Positions 46,032 to 55,140 of a stretch of DNA of 64,000 nt are shown here, in pieces. Source of the DNA: Rhizobium phaseoli (GTDB lineage: Bacteria; Pseudomonadota; Alphaproteobacteria; Rhizobiales; Rhizobiaceae); the NCBI RefSeq assembly GCF_003985125.1, contig NZ_ML133586.1:29148-93147 (forward strand), in the 5' to 3' direction. The position numbers were made by a program, and so were the translations under genes. Under the pieces are notes generated by a model. It was not told the DNA's origin. It did not search any database and saw nothing but the letters and a program-made list of their open reading frames with translations. The number at the start of each line of letters is the position of its first letter. Within the stretch, counting starts at the first letter, position 1.

Positions 46032-47240
46032 TTACCCAGCCCTCAAACCGCCTTGCCCGTTGGCCTTCAACAACGCCATTATCATCGGGCCAAGCGAGAA
46101 TTCACCGCGCTCACTTCGGCGCGTTAGATCCCGCAGATAGCCTCCAGGAGAGTTGATGAAGTTAGCCCTTTCCAGGATGCACGCAATTGCCACCGCAGCA
46201 TTCTCCGGTCCTAGCGCCTCGCAGGCATCCTGGTAGGCGGAAGGGCTTACCCCCAGCATAGATCGAACCACCACAGCGGCAGACATCAGATCTCGCCAGC
46301 TTCCCACGCCGCGCGGTGCATAGTCGCTGATCATCGGGCACGCCTTGAGCACCAATCCCAAGGGGAACGCCCTTTGCGATTCATTCTTCGGCTGAAGGCT
46401 CAAGCTCGCCTTTGCCCCCTGCTCCTTTTCGGAGCGTGGTTCAGATTCATTTACGGATTCGGGTTTTGAATTCTGTATGTGCTGCTCGATATGAGCAGCA
46501 TTGGTGCTAATTTTTTCAGCATTCTCGAGGTTTTCCAAACGATTAAGCACTTCCTCACGGAGCATCTCCATTTCATTGAGAACGCTAGTGACCCCTTCAA
46601 GGGTCGGAACGCGCGGAATTCTGCTCGCGAGCGCAATGTAGATGTCCTCGGTCGTCTTCCAATCGCCGTCGGCGCCCTCGACCATTGCAGCAGTAATAAG
46701 TTTGCGAACATCCCGCCGGCAAATTGTAAGGCTCTCTTTGGCTTTCCTGAGCGAGGCTCTCTCGGCCGCCACTCTTTGCGCCAACATCGCCAACTCTTCC
46801 GATCGCGCCAGGAGGGGCGACAGGTCGAAGCCAAAAGCATTCTCGATCTGGCCATCGTCGCCCTTGCGGGCGAAGCGCTTGCCATTGGCGCTATCCTTAC
46901 GGACGATCAACCCCGACTCCACCAGAATGGCAATATGCCGCCGCAACGTTGCGCCCGCCATTGCATGCGCCCGAAGCGCCAGTTGGGCATTCGAGGGGAA
47001 GACAATCAATTGTGCATCCTGACGCAACTCATTGTCAGGATAAAAACTCAAAAGTGCGTCAAGAACAGCCAGACTGTTCGACTGGATCTTGAGCAGTTCC
47101 ATCGCGGCGGAAGCGTCTCTCAACACTTTCCACTTATCGGCAGCTTTTCCATGCTTGATTTCCATTGCCGCCTGGCGCCGCACGAGCGCAAGCGTCATTG
47201 GCCGCCGCCCGAACGGCGTCGCTACATTCCCCGACTGCAT
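46032..47240 (-). CDS. repC: Replication initiator RepC
   Basis: A 402-residue initiator. Hallmarks are TPFGRRPMTLALVRRQ near the start, KWKVLRDASAAMELLKIQSN, LSFYPDNELRQDAQLIVFPS and NAQLALRAHAMAGATLRRHI, all in the winged-helix N-terminal domain. The rest is a flexible, polar central part and a helical C-terminal domain (MISDYAPRGVGSWRDLMSAA). RepC binds an origin inside its own gene and is the only protein essential for replication of repABC plasmids. The start is preceded by AGGTGAG. Its level should be limited by the antisense RNA encoded just upstream. Confidence 0.95.
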   Translation of the reverse strand: MQSGNVATPFGRRPMTLALVRRQAAMEIKHGKAADKWKVLRDASAAMELLKIQSNSLAVLDALLSFYPDNELRQDAQLIVFPSNAQLALRAHAMAGATLRRHIAILVESGLIVRKDSANGKRFARKGDDGQIENAFGFDLSPLLARSEELAMLAQRVAAERASLRKAKESLTICRRDVRKLITAAMVEGADGDWKTTEDIYIALASRIPRVPTLEGVTSVLNEMEMLREEVLNRLENLENAEKISTNAAHIEQHIQNSKPESVNESEPRSEKEQGAKASLSLQPKNESQRAFPLGLVLKACPMISDYAPRGVGSWRDLMSAAVVVRSMLGVSPSAYQDACEALGPENAAVAIACILERANFINSPGGYLRDLTRRSERGEFSLGPMIMALLKANGQGGLRAG

Positions 47241-47334
47241 TGTCTCTCACCTTTCAGCAGGCAAAGGAAATTCGCTCACCAAAACGGCGCCAAAGACTCT
47301 TGACGAGGATTCGAGGAAATGCGATTCTGTTCTT

Positions 47335-47392
47335 GCTACAGAGACAGAAGGGCTTCCACGACGGCGACGTTGAGGGAGCTCTTTTCTTTTGC
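47335..47392 (+). ncRNA. Predicted counter-transcribed RNA (ctRNA, incA) of repABC
   Basis: The 155-base repB-repC gap contains, on the plus strand (opposite to the operon), TTGACG at 47300-47305 and GATTCT at 47323-47328 with a 17-base spacer. A T-rich end (CTTTTCTTTT) lies at 47381-47390. A transcript from about 47335 to 47392 would be roughly 55-60 bases. That is the size of known repABC ctRNAs, which pair with the repC leader to repress repC and set incompatibility. The position and layout are typical; the exact ends are inferred. Confidence 0.55.
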
Positions 47393-47395
47393 GGG

Positions 47396-48421
47396 TTACA
47401 CTCCCTGTTTCCGTTGATGCTTTGCGCGATGCTCCTGGTAAAGCGCCGGCAAATGCTCGAGTACGAAAGCCGCGAAATCCGGCGTGGCTTTCCTGTCAAT
47501 GGTAATTTCTAGCTTGCTCTTGCTCTGCGTGACCTGCGCAAGCCTGTCGCCATCGGGGGTCGACAGGACGTCTGGCAACCCGCGCGCAGTCCGACGCGGT
47601 TTCAGATGGTCGATCACTGCCTTGAACCGTTCCGACGACGGCAGCGCCTGCACCTCCTCCGAGGCAGCATATTTCGCAGCGCCTGCCGGAGGCGATGCTT
47701 TCTCAACCAGCTCTGCCAATTGCTGCCAACTTGGGCGTCCAACGCCTGGAGCGGCGCCGATGGCATCGATCAATTCAGAGGGGAGGGCGTCAACAAGCAG
47801 GAGCATCTTCGACAAGTTGCTTTTATCGATTGACATAGCCGCGATGACGATTTCTCGTGGAAACTGCTTGTTTAGCTTGTGTGCGAAACGTGCCTTTTCG
47901 ATGAAGGTGAGGTCTTCGCGCTCATTGTTTTCCTGACCCTGTGCGACAACCAACTGCTCGTCCGTCAAGTCTCGAACAACCGCCTTGACCGGCAGTCCTA
48001 GCTCCGAAACGGCGCGCAGCCGGCGGTGTCCAAAGGCAACTTGGTAGTGCGCGGGTTTAACGGGATGAGGTCTCACAAGGATTGGGACCTGCTGTCCTTG
48101 CTCGCGGATGGATGCAAGAAGTCCTTCGATATCACCTTGCATGCGATCCTGAACGAAGGACGGCTCGATTGACGACGCGTTCAGTTCAACCACGGCCTGA
48201 CCTTCGGCGAGACGCCGCTCGATCTCCTCGGCACGACCAAGACGATCATTTTGCTCGCGCAACGCGTTACCGATGTTTGCAGTCAGCTTCGTCGCTGGAT
48301 CTCGTTCTTTTCTGGTCACGCCGAGAAGCGGCATGGAGCGAGTCTTTGCCGCTCTGTGTTCAGCAGCTGATGAGCTGTCGGGCGCGTCCGTGGTGACGTC
48401 AAGGAGGTGCTTCCGACTCAT
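47396..48421 (-). CDS. repB: Plasmid partition protein RepB (ParB family)
   Basis: A 341-residue ParB-type protein that binds parS and stimulates RepA ATPase. It opens MSRKHLLDVTTDAPDSSSAA. The ParB core shows VELNASSIEPSFVQDRM, GQQVPILVRPHPVKPAHYQV, AFGHRRLRAVSELG and VVAQGQENNEREDLTFIEKA, followed by a helix-turn-helix (MSIDKSNLSKMLLLVDALP). Its ATG overlaps the repA stop (ATGA). Confidence 0.95.
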   Translation of the reverse strand: MSRKHLLDVTTDAPDSSSAAEHRAAKTRSMPLLGVTRKERDPATKLTANIGNALREQNDRLGRAEEIERRLAEGQAVVELNASSIEPSFVQDRMQGDIEGLLASIREQGQQVPILVRPHPVKPAHYQVAFGHRRLRAVSELGLPVKAVVRDLTDEQLVVAQGQENNEREDLTFIEKARFAHKLNKQFPREIVIAAMSIDKSNLSKMLLLVDALPSELIDAIGAAPGVGRPSWQQLAELVEKASPPAGAAKYAASEEVQALPSSERFKAVIDHLKPRRTARGLPDVLSTPDGDRLAQVTQSKSKLEITIDRKATPDFAAFVLEHLPALYQEHRAKHQRKQGV

Positions 48422-49632
48422 GTGGTTCTACCCCATGCTTTTTTGATTAGAGTTTCGATCTCGTCGTTGACGGCGTTCATCGCCTCTAAGGCCCGATCAT
48501 AGGTCGAGCGCGTGAACTGTCCGCGCTCAACCTCAAAGAGGGTTTGATTCGTCAGGCCAGCGTCCGAAACGGCGGTCGTCTTGAGCATCGGAAAATTGAG
48601 GACATTTTCGCCGAAGATCGAACGCAGATAGCCCACCATCTGGTTCTGCGGGCCATCGCTCGGTTCAAAACGAGTGACGAGGTAGCGCATCCAATTGAAC
48701 TTGAACTGGGCGCCTGCGTTCTCGATTTCCCGAAGGAGATTCGAGGTCATCGCCAGAAACTGGTTCATCGACATTACATCCAACATCTGGGGATGGACGG
48801 TGACGAGGATCGAGGTTGCGGCGGTCAGAGCTGAAAGCGTGAGATAGCCAAGTTGGGGAGGGCAATCGATAACGACGACATCGTAGTTGTCCGCGATGTC
48901 TTCGATGACCTGACTGATCCGACCGTAAAAAAGCGTGTCACCTTCCTTCCGGTTCATAAGCGCGCGCGGGGTATCGTGCTCAAACTCCATCAGTTCAAGA
49001 TTGCCAGGAATTAGATGAAGATCCGGGATGTACGTTCCTCGGACAACCTGCTCGATTGGGACCTGCTCGTCATCATACCGGATGGCGCCATAGAGTGTTT
49101 CGTTCGGACCAACGTCAGTTTCTGGCTGACTGCCGAAGAGTGCGGAAAGGCTTGCTTGGGGATCAAGATCAATCGCGAGAATCCGGTAGCCACGCATTGC
49201 CAGGTACTGTGCCAGATGCGCGGCTGTCGTCGTCTTGCCCGAGCCGCCTTTGAAATTCATCACCGAGACGACTTGAAGCTGCTCCCCCGTGCGACGATGG
49301 GGCAGGTAGCGCCGGTTCCCGCGGCCAATCAGGTCCAGGTGCTTACGGATTGAATGAATATCTTCGATCGTGAACGTGCGTCGACCGCCAGGGCTCATAC
49401 TAACGTGCAGTTCAGGCATTTCCGAAGCAGTTTGTCTAAGATAAGACTCACCGATGCCAAGCAATTTTGAGGCTTCTGACGGTGCAAAGGATCGAATGCC
49501 CTTTTCGGACGTCGGCGGGAAGACCTTGAGATGATGTGCTTGAAGTTGGCTGGAGAGAGCGTCAGCATGACGCTCCATCAATGCGGTCAACCCTTCGACG
49601 ACCGGCGCTGTGTTTGCTGCGGTTTTCGCCAT
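48418..49632 (-). CDS. repA: Plasmid partition ATPase RepA (ParA family)
   Basis: About 404 residues from the ATG at 49632 (MAKTAANTAPVVEG). In-frame ATGs at 49644 and 49653 are alternatives; none has an ideal ribosome site, and the one at 49653 lies in the upstream inverted repeat. An N-terminal helix-turn-helix region (FAPSEASKLLGIGESYLRQT) is followed by a deviant Walker A NFKGGSGKTTTAAHLAQYLA, then DLDPQASLSALFG and VVIDCPPQLGYLTLSAL. RepA drives plasmid segregation with RepB and represses the repABC operon. Confidence 0.95.
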   Translation of the reverse strand: MAKTAANTAPVVEGLTALMERHADALSSQLQAHHLKVFPPTSEKGIRSFAPSEASKLLGIGESYLRQTASEMPELHVSMSPGGRRTFTIEDIHSIRKHLDLIGRGNRRYLPHRRTGEQLQVVSVMNFKGGSGKTTTAAHLAQYLAMRGYRILAIDLDPQASLSALFGSQPETDVGPNETLYGAIRYDDEQVPIEQVVRGTYIPDLHLIPGNLELMEFEHDTPRALMNRKEGDTLFYGRISQVIEDIADNYDVVVIDCPPQLGYLTLSALTAATSILVTVHPQMLDVMSMNQFLAMTSNLLREIENAGAQFKFNWMRYLVTRFEPSDGPQNQMVGYLRSIFGENVLNFPMLKTTAVSDAGLTNQTLFEVERGQFTRSTYDRALEAMNAVNDEIETLIKKAWGRTT

Positions 49633-49651
49633 CTCAAAATCCATTTCCTGC

Positions 49652-49693
49652 AAGTGGCGGAACTTTTCGCGAAACCGCTAAAGTTCCGCCACT
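49652..49693. promoter_or_regulatory. 13-bp inverted repeat upstream of repA (operator candidate)
   Basis: AGTGGCGGAACTT (49652-49664) and AAGTTCCGCCACT (49681-49693) form a perfect dyad with a 16-base spacer, directly at the beginning of repA. RepA and RepB repress their own promoter in repABC systems, so this is the likely operator. It could also be a leader hairpin. Confidence 0.55.
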
Positions 49694-51100
49694 AGCTATT
49701 AGAGCCGATTCTGCATTTTGAGCAAGGGGTTTTAGGTTAACGAAAGGCTAACGTGGATAAACCCGGAACGTAGAGTAAATGGATTTTTCCGTTTATATCC
49801 TGCAGCTTAGCAAGACCGCGGTACCGATTGGTCATGGTGTGTTTTATTGTGAATCCTACAAATGTGCCCCGGCGATTTAGACGAAAAGCAGAAGACCTCG
49901 GCAAAGTCGGTGATCCCCTTGCCGCGACTCACTCGCACAAAACCGTAAGCATTCGACAACGGACGCCCGATTCCAATTCGTGCAGAGTTCCCGGCGCCTA
50001 ACGGCGGCGGAGAAATTCATGCAGGTATTCGCGATCTCGACACCAAAAATTTACTACGAAGCGTAGCTGCTTCAGGACGATCATAGGCTACGTGCGAGGA
50101 TCTTTTCCACTCGCACTTGGGATGTAGAAGTAGTCGACGAGTGCGAGGCAGATGGGGTTGACGCTCTCGCCCCGACTGCCATCCTGGATGTCACCGCGGC
50201 TGGACCACTTGCAGGATGTGCACGCGATTTGTCTGCGATGGGACCGACCATGCTGGTAGACGTATTTCCGTCTCTGCTCCCGAAGGGCCGCCTGAACGCC
50301 AATCCCCTGATGGTCTAGAGTTCTCGCTTTTGCGTCGACACCTCGAAGAGTGGAGGGGAGGGGAGGGGAGATGGTTCCGTTCACGAGGCAACGCTGACCT
50401 TGTTCGCCGGCATCGTAGAATGGTGCCTGGGAGGTGGTCTCAGCGAAGTCGTTGCGGTAACGGATATCAGGTTCGAGCGAACTCTTGCTAGCGTCGAATG
50501 GCCTCTCCCGCGCTTGGGGCAGCCAGAGAAGATCGTTGCCACCACCGCCATCGCAGGCACGCGTCCAGCAAACGCTGAGACCTTTCTGATGTTGCGGCCG
50601 CCCAACTACCGATCTAGTTGCCGTCATCCTTCTCGGTGCGACTCGGATTGTTGGTCTGTTCGGTTCGAACCGGTGCGCCACGAAGGATGAAGCTTTGGAC
50701 GATGTGGCGATAGGCTCTTAGGAGGGTTCGCGCGGGCAGATGAGGGAAGGCGACATGGCATCTTCGCAGAGATGAGGATGCATCGAAGAACGGGCTGGTA
50801 AACCGCGGCTCGTGTTTGAGGCTGGTGGCATTGACGCGGCCCAAGCGCTCCACTCTACCTTCAATAGTTTCGTCGCTCCTTGCGCAAGGGAACACTTCTG
50901 CCGCTTGAAACGTCCTTTGCCGTTTGCGCCGACGATATCTCCGAGAAGCTTGTCAAGACCCAGGACATAAGTAAGCCCGCCAGCAAGGCACGTGATTTCA
51001 TCAGCTTTCTGACTGCCGCCTGTGGTTGTTGGCTAGATTCTGGATGCAAGTAAGTGTACATATTAGGATAGTCGGTGTGTCGGGGAGCGAGAGGTCTCGT
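49694..51100. other. Long stretch upstream of repA with no clear gene
   Basis: About 1.4 kb. It should contain the repABC promoter. A minus-strand frame 50861-51001 encodes 46 residues with a typical signal peptide (MKSRALLAGLLMSWVLTSFS, then SSAQTAKD), probably the start of a lost secreted protein. A longer minus-strand frame (50088-50681) has no motif and unnatural composition, so I do not call it. G-rich runs (three GGGG) occur at 50354-50367. Confidence 0.35.
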
Positions 51101-52135
51101 ATGGAGGTTCGTGGACTCGTAATTACTTGCCCCCGCAAGGTTGAAGAATGGACATTGTCGGTTCCACTCGCCGTATCGTCCGAAGTCGGTGTGCGGATAG
51201 AGTTGTGTGGACTCTGCACACCGGAGCAACGCGTTTATCGGGGCGCCAAGCCGACTTACCCCTATTGGGGCGGGCACGAGTTGTCAGGCACGATCGTGTC
51301 TCTGCCGGACGATGTACCGGATGGCCTGCGCGTAGGAGACCGCGTTGCGGTGCTTTTAATGCGCAGATGCGGCCAATGTCGTGCCTGCCGCCTCGGACTG
51401 GACAACCACTGTGCATATTTAAATCCTAAAGCGAGAGGAGGGGTGCCGCAGGGGCCGGGGGGATTGGCCAATTTTGTGGGCGTACCCGCCTATCAGGTTT
51501 TTTCCGTACCTTCCTTTTTGGCTCCCGAGCGTGCCGCGTTAGTTGAACCTGTCGCCTGCGTGGCACGCGGCATAAATAGGGCGCGTGCAAAGGCTGGAGA
51601 CACTGTGGCCGTCATCGGCGGAGGCACGATGGGCCTTCTCCATTCGATACTTCTGACAACCAAAGGATGCGACGTTTACCTTTTCGATGACGACGTGGCA
51701 ACGCATGGGCCTGTGATGTCGACCGGCGCCCATGCAACGGGGTCAGTTCATTCTCTGTTTGATCCGAAACTCGTCGAGAAATTAACGGATGGCTGGGGCT
51801 TCGACTGCATCTTTTGCACGCGCTTCGGTGTCAGAGGCATTCAGGGGGCCATAGCTGCGGCGTCACGCGGTGCCAGGATTGTACTCTACCAATCGATTCC
51901 GACGTCCGATTTGTTATCGGTAGGCGCTAACTTTCTGCATTACCGGGAAATTGAACTGATCGGCACCATAGCCCAAAGCGCGGACGACGTGAGAAATGCC
52001 ATTCGAACCATCGTTGAACACGCCGCACGCTTCGACGTGCTGCAGGTCAATCTTTGGCCCTCGTCAAACGCCCAAGAGGCATTCGAGCAGGCGCTCGATC
52101 CACGTGTTAATCGCGTGATGCTAGATTTCAGGTAA
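51101..52135 (+). CDS. Zinc-dependent medium-chain dehydrogenase
   Basis: A 344-residue MDR-family alcohol/polyol dehydrogenase. The catalytic zinc region is ELCGLCTPEQRVYRG, with GGHELSGTIVSLPDD. The structural zinc loop is CGQCRACRLGLDNHC. The Rossmann motif is VAVIGGGTMGLLHSI, with the acidic residue of DDD in VYLFDDDVATHG favouring NAD. The ATG at 51101 follows GAGAGG. It is convergent with the PRPP-synthetase gene (only 6 bases between the stops), so it may serve the same pathway as the operon on the other strand. The substrate cannot be read from sequence. Confidence 0.8.
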   Translation: MEVRGLVITCPRKVEEWTLSVPLAVSSEVGVRIELCGLCTPEQRVYRGAKPTYPYWGGHELSGTIVSLPDDVPDGLRVGDRVAVLLMRRCGQCRACRLGLDNHCAYLNPKARGGVPQGPGGLANFVGVPAYQVFSVPSFLAPERAALVEPVACVARGINRARAKAGDTVAVIGGGTMGLLHSILLTTKGCDVYLFDDDVATHGPVMSTGAHATGSVHSLFDPKLVEKLTDGWGFDCIFCTRFGVRGIQGAIAAASRGARIVLYQSIPTSDLLSVGANFLHYREIELIGTIAQSADDVRNAIRTIVEHAARFDVLQVNLWPSSNAQEAFEQALDPRVNRVMLDFR

Positions 52136-52141
52136 TGCTTC

Positions 52142-53083
52142 TCAGCGTGCCTGCAGCGCGCCTGCAATTTCGTTGCCGATCGAGACTACTTCGACACTGT
52201 CGGGGAAATTGTCGGTACGTCCGACGCTGTCGGTCACAACGATGCGGTCGATCTGAGACCGTCCCCAGTTTTCGTTCAGCGACGGCGTGAATATGGCATG
52301 GGCTGCGGCAAGGGTTATCTTGCGAGCGCCTGCCGCTTTGAGATGTGCGGCGGCTGAAAAAGCCGTCTGACCACTGTTGATTTCGTCGTCAATCAGGATG
52401 ATCGTCCGGCCAGCAACGTCCCCCAGAATCTCGACGCTCTCCCGAAAGTCATCATCGTCTCTGCGGTGCTTGCGCATGACAGCGAATGGGCAGCCGAGCA
52501 GGGCCGCCAAGTGCTCAGCTCGCTTCGCTCCGCCGAAGTCCGGTGAAACGACCATGTCGCCATCGACGGCCGCAGAACCGAGATGGCGAACTAGGGCGGG
52601 AGCGAACTGAAGATTGACGACAGGACAGGCAAATGCGGCGCACAGCTGAGGAACATGGAGTTCGAAAGTTATCAGCCGATCTATACCGAGCGTTTCGATA
52701 ATCCCCGCAAGGATTCGCACCGGTACAGGTCCGCCGTCGAAGGCAGGGCGATCCGAACGCGAATATGGGAGGTAGGGAAGAACAGCGGTAATCGTGCGGG
52801 GACCCCGCGCCCGCACGGCACCAAGCGCTAGGAACAACTCGAAAAGACGATCATGAACGCTGTCAGGAAATGTTTGCACGACCACCACATTTCCGCCAAG
52901 CCCGCCGTCGCGCGGAGTGACAGCCATCTGGCCATTGCTGAACACCTGCGTGTTTAGGATCGTTATTCCTGACCGCGTGAGGGCCCGATGGACTGTTGAC
53001 GCAAACTTTGCAGAGGTTTCGGTTGCTGCGATACGAAGGTCGTTCGCCGCAGGATCTGTACGATATGGTGACTCGGGCGCCAT
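52142..53083 (-). CDS. Ribose-phosphate pyrophosphokinase-like protein
   Basis: A 313-residue relative of Prs, which makes PRPP from ribose 5-phosphate and ATP. Recognisable parts are VVVQTFPDSVHDRLFELFLA, AVLPYLPYSRSDRP (for PYxxYxRxD), LDxH-like ITFELHVPQL, VVSPDFGGAKRAEHLA (for VSPDxGG), and the PRPP loop LIDDEINSGQTAF. The sequence is divergent, and the usual catalytic-flexible-loop residues look altered, so it is likely a specialised, secondary PRPP synthetase. Last gene of the operon, 2 bases after the nucleotidyltransferase gene. It would feed PRPP to the phosphoribosyltransferase at the start of the operon. Confidence 0.8.
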   Translation of the reverse strand: MAPESPYRTDPAANDLRIAATETSAKFASTVHRALTRSGITILNTQVFSNGQMAVTPRDGGLGGNVVVVQTFPDSVHDRLFELFLALGAVRARGPRTITAVLPYLPYSRSDRPAFDGGPVPVRILAGIIETLGIDRLITFELHVPQLCAAFACPVVNLQFAPALVRHLGSAAVDGDMVVSPDFGGAKRAEHLAALLGCPFAVMRKHRRDDDDFRESVEILGDVAGRTIILIDDEINSGQTAFSAAAHLKAAGARKITLAAAHAIFTPSLNENWGRSQIDRIVVTDSVGRTDNFPDSVEVVSIGNEIAGALQAR

Positions 53084-53085
53084 AT

Positions 53086-54201
53086 TTACGCCAGCTCAAG
53101 ATCGTTAACAGTGGGAATAGACAGCAGTTTGGGCAACACGTCGCCCCAATCATGTTGAAGTGGTACCTCGGTTTGATCAGGTCGAATGAGCTCTAGGAAC
53201 TCGGACGGTATGTCTATCCCACAGATGCGCTTCATCTGCGTCAGGACGAAATATAACGCCGGCCTCATCTCGTATTTGTAACCTATCGCAGCGACCTCCG
53301 CCCAGCTAATATTCGCCATTTCTTTGTGTAGAACCGCATGAAGATCGCCGAACATCAATAGTCGAAGCGAATTATAAAGGAAGGCCTCGTGATAAAGCCT
53401 GGCCGAAAGGAACCAGACGGCGCCAGTCGCGGATTGGACCTGCAATATGCGGCCTAGACCGTTTGCAAGACGCACGCCTGACCATATGTCTTCGACATCG
53501 ATGCCGACGGAGAGATTTACATGCATATCAATGAAGATGGGCATGTGCAGCTTCTTCGCGGAATCGATGTATCCCTTTACGTGGCGGTAGCGCAGCTGGC
53601 GTGGCACCGCGGGACCAGGGAACGGAGATTCAACGGATTCTATCCTTACAAACACCGGCAAGGAATAGCTTTCGCGGAAGGTTTCGTCATCGAGTTCCTT
53701 TCGTTCCGGATGCCAGTTGCCATTTGAAGGGTCGAAAATACCGTGCCGGTAGCCGAGATCGAACATGAGCCGCTGCACGCGCTGCGCGTCAGCGGGCTTG
53801 ACCATGATGTCGAGATCGGTCATCGGCCGTAGGAGTGGATCGGGATAGTGGAGAAGCGCGAGATCTGGTCCCTTCACCAGGAACCAGGCGATGCCGGCCC
53901 GATCCAGCGCATCCATGATTTCTGGCAGATTGCGAAATTCGAGTGCGGACCTGACCTTTGACATGACAGTCCAGCACTGAACGTAATGCGCCGCCTCAGT
54001 AGGCAATAGTGTCAACAAATCGAGGCGGCGCAAGTGATTCTCAAGCAGCGGCACCGTCCGATTATGCTCGGCGCGCCATACCACATAGGGCCAGTTGACA
54101 GGCTCCTTGCAGAGACGGACCAAACGCTCTTCATCCTCGGGTCGTAGGTAGGCCCGGCAGGTGATCAGCAAAATAGAGTCTTCTGGTGACAACCGAAGCA
54201 T
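53086..54201 (-). CDS. Nucleotidyltransferase family protein (NTP_transf_5)
   Basis: A 371-residue protein of the uncharacterised nucleotidyltransferase family. The defining segment is WFLVKGPDLALLHYPDPLLR followed by MTDLDIMVKPAD, with the DxD metal ligands. The N-terminal part (LLENHLRRLDLLTLLPTEAA) and the helical C-terminal half (WFLSARLYHEAFLYNSLRLL) fit the family. Members often accompany peptide-natural-product genes, though their role is rarely known. A GGAG site precedes the ATG. Followed by the PRPP synthetase after 2 bases. Confidence 0.8.
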   Translation of the reverse strand: MLRLSPEDSILLITCRAYLRPEDEERLVRLCKEPVNWPYVVWRAEHNRTVPLLENHLRRLDLLTLLPTEAAHYVQCWTVMSKVRSALEFRNLPEIMDALDRAGIAWFLVKGPDLALLHYPDPLLRPMTDLDIMVKPADAQRVQRLMFDLGYRHGIFDPSNGNWHPERKELDDETFRESYSLPVFVRIESVESPFPGPAVPRQLRYRHVKGYIDSAKKLHMPIFIDMHVNLSVGIDVEDIWSGVRLANGLGRILQVQSATGAVWFLSARLYHEAFLYNSLRLLMFGDLHAVLHKEMANISWAEVAAIGYKYEMRPALYFVLTQMKRICGIDIPSEFLELIRPDQTEVPLQHDWGDVLPKLLSIPTVNDLELA

Positions 54202-54230
54202 CGCGGAGACTCCTGATACGGCTGCGTGAT

Positions 54231-54560
54231 TTATTTCGAACTTTCCGGGCTGCCGAATTCGGCTAGTGTCTGCCTCAGGTCGGCGAACTGTTGTTCGAAG
54301 GAAGCGAAACTCTGGTCGACGTTTTGTCCAAGCAACTGTTCAAGGCTGAGCGTTTCTTCAGCGCGTTCCTCTTGTCCAGACATAAGCTTGTAAACCGAAC
54401 TTACCGGCAGCAATCGCGACAAGAGTTCACCACCGCGGCCCGTCTGGGCGCTGTCCCGAATTTGCCGGATGCAACTTTCGGCAAGCAATCCGTCAATCAC
54501 GATTACCAGCTTGCCATCCTCTTCGTCAACGGCGTAGCCAAACAGTCGGGAACTAGCCAT
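54231..54560 (-). CDS. Small acidic hypothetical protein of the radical SAM operon
   Basis: A protein of 109 residues: MASSRLFGYAVDEEDGKLVI, then a helical stretch and ELLSRLLPVSSVYKLMSGQE, ending FGSPESSK. There is no cysteine motif beyond a single C, no signal peptide and no membrane segment. It begins 5 bases after the 54566 gene and is followed by the nucleotidyltransferase. I do not recognise it. It could be a peptide substrate, a carrier or a structural partner. The N-terminal FGYAVDEEDGKLVIVIDG looks like a beta-rich domain. Confidence 0.6.
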   Translation of the reverse strand: MASSRLFGYAVDEEDGKLVIVIDGLLAESCIRQIRDSAQTGRGGELLSRLLPVSSVYKLMSGQEERAEETLSLEQLLGQNVDQSFASFEQQFADLRQTLAEFGSPESSK

Positions 54561-54565
54561 TGCCG

Positions 54566-55060
54566 CTACCTCTGAACCTTCTTGAGGTCTTCCACTTCAC
54601 TGCGTATCTGCAGCAATTGTGCCTGAGCCGAGAGAAGTTTGGCGAATGCGGCGGTAACCGCCTTTGCCGATTGTGTGTCGGAACCAGTCATCCTAACCGG
54701 TCCTCGCCCAATGCGGCGTCCTACAAGACCTGAATCGGCGGCGCGCGGCCAATTGGCTTTGCCAAATTTCTTCGAGGCGGTTATATCAACGTAGTAGTCT
54801 TGTAGTTCGCCGTTAGCAGCGAGTGAGCCGGATTTCGACCGTTGCGATCTGCGTGACACCTTTAGCGATTGCTCTAATTTTACAAGGCCAGCCGTCAATT
54901 GCTGAGCTTGGTCATCCAAACCCGCCTGCAGCCGGGCGAGTCCTTCCGCGAGACGAGAAATCACCTGGGCTTGCTGGGCGGCTGCTTTGTTGCCGGATCG
55001 TATCGCGTTGTTCGCAAGTGTGTGCGCCACACCCGCCGCACCTCGGAAAGCTCTGCTCAT
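54566..55060 (-). CDS. Helical hypothetical protein of the radical SAM operon
   Basis: A protein of 164 residues. The ATG at 55060 lies 6 bases after GGAGGA, and a TTG two codons earlier is less likely. The N-terminal half is a long helix rich in A and Q (AHTLANNAIRSGNKAAAQQA, RLAEGLARLQAGLDDQAQQL), probably a coiled coil. The middle has YYVDITASKKFGKANWPRAA, and the end is again helical (SAQAQLLQIRSEVEDLKKVQ). No family is recognised. It follows the radical SAM gene by about 80 bases. A substrate or scaffold role is possible. Confidence 0.6.
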   Translation of the reverse strand: MSRAFRGAAGVAHTLANNAIRSGNKAAAQQAQVISRLAEGLARLQAGLDDQAQQLTAGLVKLEQSLKVSRRSQRSKSGSLAANGELQDYYVDITASKKFGKANWPRAADSGLVGRRIGRGPVRMTGSDTQSAKAVTAAFAKLLSAQAQLLQIRSEVEDLKKVQR

Positions 55061-55140
55061 CCTCAATCCTCCACGTTATTTTTGTTGACCTGGTTAAATT
55101 ACGTCGTCGACACAGCAATTATTACGTCGCGCCTCCTGCG

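Noticed and set aside
46479..47303. Plus-strand frame of 274 codons over repC
   Set aside because: Antisense to repC, which is unmistakable; the translation has no recognisable features.
50352..50372. G-quadruplex in the G-rich run upstream of repA
   Set aside because: Only three GGGG runs and flanking GG pairs; too weak to call and no gene context.
50088..50681. Minus-strand open frame of 197 codons upstream of repA
   Set aside because: No motif, composition rich in R, S and P as in antisense or chance frames, no ribosome site, and overlapping frames of similar length on the other strand.
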